Below, one piece after another: positions 7,161 through 10,748 of a stretch of DNA of 10,748 bases. This stretch comes from JBQTKD01 sp052389435. Its GTDB lineage: Bacteria > Actinomycetota > Actinomycetes > Sporichthyales > Sporichthyaceae. The notes under the pieces were generated by a model. It made no database searches. It had not been told where the DNA came from and was given only the letters and a program-made list of their open reading frames with translations. The number at the start of each line of letters is the position of its first letter. Position 1 is the first letter of the stretch. The stretch covers positions 1 to 10,748 of the forward strand of contig JBQTIB010000145.1 in NCBI GenBank assembly GCA_052389435.1, read 5' to 3'. Position numbers and translations under genes: made by a program.

Positions 7161-7784
7161 ATGGCTGAATTCTCGCTCCGCACGTGGGCGTTCATCGACC
7201 GCATGCAGCCCCAGGCCGCCGCGCACGTCGCGGCAACCAGCCCCGGCGACGTGCCCGTCGCGGGCATGTCCGAGCTGTTCATCGAGGTGGCTCCGGGCAA
7301 CGAGATCTTCCGCGTCGCGGACATCGCCCTGAAGGCCGCCGACGTGCGCCCGGCGCTGCAGATCGTCGAGCGCGAGTTCGGGCTGCTGGAGATCCACTCG
7401 GCGCAGCAGGCCGAGGTGCGCGCCGCGGGCGATGCGGTGCTCGGCTACCTCGGGCTCACCGAGGACGACCGGGTCAAGCCCAAGGTGTCCTCCTCGCAGT
7501 TCATCACCAACGTCAGCCCCTACCAGGCGCAACTGCTGAACAAGTGGCGCAAGGGCAGTCTGCTGATCCCCGGCGAGAGCCTGTTCATCCTCGAGTGCGC
7601 CCCCGCGGCGTACGTGAGCCTCGCGGCGAACGAGGCGGAGAAGGCCGCGAACATCAAGCTGGTGGAGAACCGCGCCGTCGGCCGCTACGGCCGCATGTTC
7701 ATCTCCGGCAGCGAAAGCGAGGTCAAGGCGGCAAGCGCCGCGGCGATCGGCGCGCTCGAGCAGCTCACGGGCAAGGACAGCTGA
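7161..7784 (+). CDS. BMC-T tandem-domain shell protein, circularly permuted (EutL/CsoS1D-like topology)
   Basis: 207 residues with two BMC domains, which would form pseudo-hexameric trimers, often with a larger and sometimes gated pore. Domain 1 is about residues 1-100 and domain 2 about 112-203. Each starts with the strand that is C-terminal in BMC-H (LRTWAFIDRMQPQ, 6-18; SQFITNVSPYQAQ, 112-124). The helix signature then follows (RVADIALKAADV, 51-62; LAANEAEKAANIKLVE, 154-169). This order indicates circular permutation. Candidate pore loops are EREFGLLEIHS (70-80) and RAVGRYGRMFISG (171-183); the second is rich in Arg and Tyr. ATG at 7161 is preferred because AGGAG (7147-7151) stands 9 nt before it. 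The in-frame ATG at 7137 lies upstream of that site. It follows eutJ by 46 nt. Whether two trimers stack, as in CsoS1D, cannot be read from sequence. Confidence 0.93.
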   Translation: MAEFSLRTWAFIDRMQPQAAAHVAATSPGDVPVAGMSELFIEVAPGNEIFRVADIALKAADVRPALQIVEREFGLLEIHSAQQAEVRAAGDAVLGYLGLTEDDRVKPKVSSSQFITNVSPYQAQLLNKWRKGSLLIPGESLFILECAPAAYVSLAANEAEKAANIKLVENRAVGRYGRMFISGSESEVKAASAAAIGALEQLTGKDS

Positions 7785-7937
7785 GATGAACCCCCTCTCG
7801 AGCCCTTCAGGCGCGGGCCAAGACTGCGTCGACAGCGCAGTCGAACACGCCCCTGGGGCGGTTCGGCGGTGTTCTAGTGCGCTATCGGCATCGTCTGCGC
7901 ACGCTCGGCGGGACCGGCTCGCGGGAGGTGAGTTCGG
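7785..7937. repeat. Intergenic gap with two adjacent hairpins between BMC-T and the dehydrogenase gene
   Basis: These 153 nt interrupt an otherwise compact operon. Two dyads sit back to back. The first is GACTGCG (7822-7828) with CGCAGTC (7836-7842) around a 7-nt loop. The second is GAACAC (7843-7848) with GTGTTC (7869-7874), enclosing the self-complementary CGCCCCTGGGGCG. No T-run follows, so this is not a classical intrinsic terminator. It could stabilise the upstream shell-protein mRNA, attenuate, or bind a regulator. A 53-codon frame (7786-7947) starts just after the BMC-T stop but has clearly weaker G/C third-position bias than its neighbours, so I do not call it a gene. The strong ribosome site GGAGGTGA (7924-7931) at the end belongs to the next gene. 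Confidence 0.5.
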
Positions 7938-9290
7938 GTGGCTGTGATCGGCGCGGAGCAGATCGACGAGGCCAAGAAGAACGGCGGCGTCCTGCGGGTC
8001 AAGCGCGGCGACCTCATCACCCCGCTCGCTCGCGAACGGGCGTTCGACGTCGGGGTGAAGATCGAGCAGGAGGCGCCGCTTCCGCCCAAGCGCGCTCCGG
8101 AACTCGTGGTGCCGATCAACAAGCTCGCGCAGAACCCGCCCCGGTCCACTCGCCCGCCGACGACGGGTGCCGCTCCCCCGGCGCCGGCGATCGAGTCCGC
8201 GCCGACTCCCGCCGCACCGGCGAAGGCGCCCGCCAACGCACCGTCGCTTGCCGGCCCGAGCAGGCCCGACGCCCCGACCGTCAACCACCTGTATCGCCGC
8301 GGGGCTCCCGCGCCGGCGCTGCCGAAGCTCGGCGGCTCGCGCACCGGGCGCCCGCGAGCGGCCGTCGTGGGCGCGGGGCACGTCGGTGCCGTCGCGGCGA
8401 TGCGCCTGGCCGAGTCCGACCTGTTCGAAGAGGTCGTGCTCACCGACATCGTCGAGGGCCTCGCCGCGGGCATCGCTTTGGACCTCTGGCACGGAATCGG
8501 GCTCTGCGGTTCCTCTACCCGGGTCACCGGAGCGGACTCCGTCGACGGCGTTGCCGGCTGCGACTACGTGATCGTCACCGCCGGCAAGCCCCGCAAACCG
8601 GGCATGAGTCGCACCGACCTGACCAACGTGAACGCCGAGATCGTCGGCTCGGTCTGCGAGCGCATCAAGGCCGTGGCGCCCAACGCCGTCGTCGTCGTGG
8701 TCTCCAACCCGCTCGAGGAGATGACGCACGTCGCGCGCCTCAAGCTCGGCTTCCCCGCCGAGCGAGTACTCGGCATGGCCGGCGTTCTCGACACCGCGCG
8801 GTTCTGCTCGCTCGTGGGGCTCACCGGCAAGGTGCGACCCGACGAGGTCGTCGCGTACGCGCTCGGCTCGCACGGCCCCGAGATGGTCGTCCCGCTGTCG
8901 CTGGCCACGGCCGGGGGCAAGCCGATCCGTTCGGTCCTCGACGCCGCGACGCTCGAGGGCATCGTGCAGCGCACGCGCGACGCGGGCGCGGAGGTCGTCG
9001 CGCTGCTCAAGACCGGGTCGGCGTACTTCTCCCCCGGCCAGTCCGCGGCGCTGATGGTCATCACCATGGCCAAGGACGACCGCTCTCAGATCCTCGCCTG
9101 CGCCGTCGAACCCAACGGGAAATATGGCCTCAAGGACACCCGCGTCGGGCTGCCCGTGCGCTTGGGCCGCGGCGGTCTGGTCGAGATCGTCGAGCTGCCC
9201 ATGGAGCCCGCCGAACTCGAGGCGCTGGGCAAGGCGGCCGCCGCGCTCGGCGAGCGACTGCGTCAACTAGGAGCGGAAGCGGTCTCCTAG
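7938..9290 (+). CDS. BMC-associated NAD-dependent malate/lactate-type dehydrogenase with N-terminal TP-x-AR domain and proline-rich linker
   Basis: 450 residues, against about 310-330 for ordinary LDH/MDH. The catalytic part starts near residue 138. VVGAGHVG (143-150) is the dinucleotide loop, and Asp170 in LTDIVEG selects NAD(H). AGKPRKPGMSR (215-225) holds the substrate-loop Arg219 and Arg225, malate-type rather than the lactate-type Gln. Asn257 is in VSNP, Asp285 and Arg288 are in LDTAR, and the catalytic His312 is in GSHGPEM, where the usual HGD is HGP. Residues 1-45 contain VLRVKRGDLITPLARERAFDVGVKI, whose TP-x-AR pattern resembles a segment seen in EutT and other BMC enzymes. Residues 46-135 are a Pro/Ala linker ending in NHLYRRGAP. 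It probably reduces a 2-oxoacid such as oxaloacetate or pyruvate and recycles NAD+ for the aldehyde dehydrogenase, inside the shell. GTG start with GGAGGTGA 6 nt upstream. Confidence 0.92.
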   Translation: MAVIGAEQIDEAKKNGGVLRVKRGDLITPLARERAFDVGVKIEQEAPLPPKRAPELVVPINKLAQNPPRSTRPPTTGAAPPAPAIESAPTPAAPAKAPANAPSLAGPSRPDAPTVNHLYRRGAPAPALPKLGGSRTGRPRAAVVGAGHVGAVAAMRLAESDLFEEVVLTDIVEGLAAGIALDLWHGIGLCGSSTRVTGADSVDGVAGCDYVIVTAGKPRKPGMSRTDLTNVNAEIVGSVCERIKAVAPNAVVVVVSNPLEEMTHVARLKLGFPAERVLGMAGVLDTARFCSLVGLTGKVRPDEVVAYALGSHGPEMVVPLSLATAGGKPIRSVLDAATLEGIVQRTRDAGAEVVALLKTGSAYFSPGQSAALMVITMAKDDRSQILACAVEPNGKYGLKDTRVGLPVRLGRGGLVEIVELPMEPAELEALGKAAAALGERLRQLGAEAVS

Positions 9291-9291
9291 T

Positions 9292-9481
9292 GCCCACCAC
9301 CACGCATCTTCGGCAGCCTGCCGCGCCCTTCCATCGCTGGGAAGCGCGCGAAACCCTGCCGAAGACGGGTGTCCTGCGCGTGTCCGGACCCGCGACCCCG
9401 GCAGCCTTGCGCGCTCTTCGTTCGCACGGAGGGGCGCGAATGGCTGCCGAAGATGGGCGGTTGTTGGGCGCGGTGGTGTGC
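9292..9481. repeat. Pair of inverted, individually palindromic repeats (REP/BIME- or MITE-like) filling the dehydrogenase gap
   Basis: The gap holds two copies of a roughly 60-nt element in opposite orientation. The 14-nt ends CATCTTCGGCAGCC (9305-9318) and GGCTGCCGAAGATG (9442-9455) are exact reverse complements. Copy 1 (9305-about 9367) is itself a long hairpin, with TCTTCGGCAG pairing with CTGCCGAAGA and inner arms pairing around CATCGC. Copy 2 (about 9399-9455) is the same length when reversed and has CGGCAGCC pairing with GGCTGCCG. Outer CCACCACC (9295-9302) and GGTGGTG (9472-9478) add a further imperfect dyad. Palindromic doublets like this are typical of REP/BIME elements or small transposon derivatives. 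No coding potential is seen here. It could modulate expression of the following gene. Confidence 0.65.
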
Positions 9482-9483
9482 TG

Positions 9484-10524
9484 ATGCGCGCCGTTGTCTG
9501 GGTGGGGCCCGATCGGGTCGAGGTGGCCGACGTTCCCGAGCCCACGCTGCTCGCCGACACCGACGCTCTCGTCGAGGTCCGCCTCGCCGGCGTGTGCGGC
9601 ACCGACCTGCACGTCGCCAGCGGGCACGCGCCCGGAATGCGGCCGGGCACCCAGCTGGGCCACGAGTTCGTCGGGACCGTCGTCGAGGCCGGGGCCGCGG
9701 TGCGCCGGGCCGTCGTCGGAACCGACGTCATGGGCTCGGACTACACCGCCTGCGGCGCCTGCTGGTGGTGCGACCGCGGCGAGCACTGGCACTGTACGCA
9801 GCGTCAGTTCTTCGGCACGGGAGGGGTTTTCGGCCCCGAACTGCCCGGCGCGCAGGCCGAACTCGTCCGGGTCCCCTTCGCGGACACCGTCCTCGCTCCC
9901 CTGCCGCCGGGCATCGACGAGGCGGCCGCCCTGCTGGTCGGCGACAACCTCGCCACCGGCTGGGTCGCCTGCGAACGCGGGGGGCTCCGGGCCGGCGACG
10001 TGCTCGCGGTCGTCGGCGGCGGACCCGTCGGGCAGCTCGTCGCCCTGTGCGCGCAGACCCTCGGCGCGGCCGCCGTGGTGGTCGCCGACCCAGTCGCGGA
10101 GCGCCGCGACTTGGCCAAGGCCCACGGGAGCCTCGGCGTCGACCCCACCCAGCTCGCCGCGGTCTGTCGTGAACTCACCGACGGCCGCGGCGCGGACGTT
10201 GTCGTGGAAGCCGTCGGTCAACCCTTCGGGGTGGAGGCCGCTCTGGCCGCGGTCCGCACGCGTGGCACGGTGGTCGCCGCGGGCGCCCACACGGAGCCTT
10301 CGTGGGCGATGCCGCTCGCGGCGACGTTCGCGGGCGAACTCACGCTGAGCTTCGTCATCGGGGACCCGATGCGCGCCCGCCGCGCGCTGCTGCCCCTGCT
10401 GGCGGCGGGTGTCCTGGACCCGACGTTCGTCATCTCCGGCGTCGTCGACCACGAAGAGGCCGCCGACGCCTACGCCCGCCTACGGGACCGCTCGGCGATG
10501 AAATTGCTGCTCGATCTGAGCTAG
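9484..10524 (+). CDS. Zinc-dependent alcohol dehydrogenase (MDR superfamily), NAD(H)-type
   Basis: 346 residues, the standard MDR length. Catalytic zinc ligands: Cys38 in GVCGTDLH, His60-Glu61 in LGHEFVG, and probably Asp154 in VGDNLATGW, the arrangement of tetrameric microbial ADHs such as the Thermoanaerobacter secondary-alcohol enzyme. Structural zinc: Cys90, Cys93, Cys96 and Cys104 in CGACWWCDRGEHWHC. Cofactor: VVGGGPVG (177-183 region) and Asp202 in VVADPVAER, which favours NAD(H) over NADP(H). It interconverts an alcohol and an aldehyde or ketone. In this context it may reduce part of the BMC aldehyde to recycle NAD+, or make the aldehyde from an alcohol substrate. No targeting extension is seen, so it may act outside the shell. 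The ATG at 9484 lacks a good ribosome site (GTG 9478 is the alternative). Read-through from the operon across the repeat pair, or a separate promoter, is possible. Confidence 0.92.
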   Translation: MRAVVWVGPDRVEVADVPEPTLLADTDALVEVRLAGVCGTDLHVASGHAPGMRPGTQLGHEFVGTVVEAGAAVRRAVVGTDVMGSDYTACGACWWCDRGEHWHCTQRQFFGTGGVFGPELPGAQAELVRVPFADTVLAPLPPGIDEAAALLVGDNLATGWVACERGGLRAGDVLAVVGGGPVGQLVALCAQTLGAAAVVVADPVAERRDLAKAHGSLGVDPTQLAAVCRELTDGRGADVVVEAVGQPFGVEAALAAVRTRGTVVAAGAHTEPSWAMPLAATFAGELTLSFVIGDPMRARRALLPLLAAGVLDPTFVISGVVDHEEAADAYARLRDRSAMKLLLDLS

Positions 10525-10748
10525 CTCGTCGCACAATCGATGCGTGAAGAAGCGTCCCGTCCAGCAAGGACGGCCGGGTGACGCAGGTGGTCAAGATCGT
10601 CGAGGGCAAGAAGTCCTACATCGCCGCCGGGATCCTTTACTGCAAGTAGCACCCCCCAACGTCCGAACAAGTGCGCGCGATATGGCGCACCGGTTCGGTC
10701 GCCACCCGGGGTGCGCGGCCGCAACCGGCCCTCGCGTTCGCCGGAGAC
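10525..10748. other. Downstream non-coding region
   Basis: These 224 nt follow the alcohol dehydrogenase and run to the right edge. I see no convincing gene. A 23-codon frame (GTG 10578 to TAG 10649, ending YIAAGILYCK) has AAGGA 7 nt upstream but is too short to support. The one clear structure is the long dyad at 10663-10698. Confidence 0.5.
10663..10698. terminator. 36-nt interrupted palindrome after the operon; possible terminator or operator
   Basis: The left arm is CCGAAC-AA-GTGCGC and the right arm is GCGCAC-CG-GTTCGG, around the 8-nt centre GCGATATG. Twelve of 14 arm positions pair, with one internal 2-nt mismatch. There is no downstream T-run. High-GC actinobacteria often terminate at stem-loops without U-tracts, so it may end the BMC operon 139 nt after the last stop. 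Equally it could be an operator for a gene beyond the window. Confidence 0.4.

Noticed and set aside
7786..7947. 53-codon frame starting just after the BMC-T stop, with AAGGA 8 nt upstream
   Set aside because: Roughly 70% G/C at third positions by my count, clearly below neighbouring genes. It spans two hairpins, has no recognisable family, and overlaps the dehydrogenase start.
8318..8340. CTGCCGAAG sequence resembling the arm of the 9292-9481 repeat
   Set aside because: Lies in the coding sequence for ALPKLGG with no matching hairpin; chance match.
7071..9266. 731-codon open frame on the minus strand opposite BMC-T and the dehydrogenase
   Set aside because: It is the complement of two firmly identified genes. 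Its translation is rich in Arg/His/Asp/Gly with no recognisable domain, the usual shadow frame in GC-rich coding DNA.
10578..10649. 23-codon frame (GTG start, AAGGA upstream) after the ADH gene
   Set aside because: Too short and not recognisable; could be chance or a remnant of a longer gene.
10521..10724. 67-codon minus-strand frame at the right edge
   Set aside because: No recognisable domain, it overlaps the ADH stop and a palindrome, and I see no convincing ribosome site.

Overview
The window is very GC-rich DNA. Its genes have strong G/C third-codon bias, several GTG starts, and tight operons with 4-8 nt gene junctions. Together with a CrtC-like DUF7064-type gene, this suggests a high-GC actinobacterium. 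That assignment is inferred from composition and gene families; there is no rRNA or other taxonomic marker here.

Two divergent transcription units flank a 178-nt intergenic region (3870-4047). The rightward unit (4048-10524) is a bacterial microcompartment (BMC) locus. In order it encodes a pentameric vertex protein (BMC-V, EutN/CcmL family), a hexameric shell protein (BMC-H), a CoA-acylating aldehyde dehydrogenase, an EutJ-type actin-fold chaperone, and a circularly permuted tandem shell protein (BMC-T). After a 153-nt hairpin-containing gap comes an NAD-dependent malate/lactate-type dehydrogenase with an unusual ~135-residue N-terminal extension. After a second gap, filled by a pair of inverted palindromic repeats, comes a zinc alcohol dehydrogenase. 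The first four genes are tightly packed, and the aldehyde dehydrogenase and eutJ overlap by 4 nt.

The leftward unit (3869 down to the left edge) encodes a DUF7064/CrtC-like lipocalin-fold protein, a HAD phosphatase with an odd cysteine-bearing tail, a stand-alone phosphohistidine 'swivel' domain of the PEP-utilising enzyme family, and a large protein I do not recognise that runs off the window. The last two look like parts of a split PEP-synthase-like (rifampin-phosphotransferase- or phenylphosphate-synthase-like) phosphotransferase.

Working model (inference): an aldehyde produced inside the compartment is converted to acyl-CoA with formation of NADH. The 2-oxoacid reductase and/or the alcohol dehydrogenase then regenerates NAD+. 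No signature enzyme that would make the aldehyde is visible: there is no diol dehydratase, ethanolamine lyase, glycyl-radical enzyme, aldolase or aminopropanol lyase. PduL/Pta and acetate kinase are also absent. The substrate therefore cannot be named from this window. The divergent split phosphotransferase, phosphatase and CrtC-like protein could be the substrate-activation module, which would make this an unusual BMC type. No tRNA, rRNA, CRISPR array or transposase was seen.
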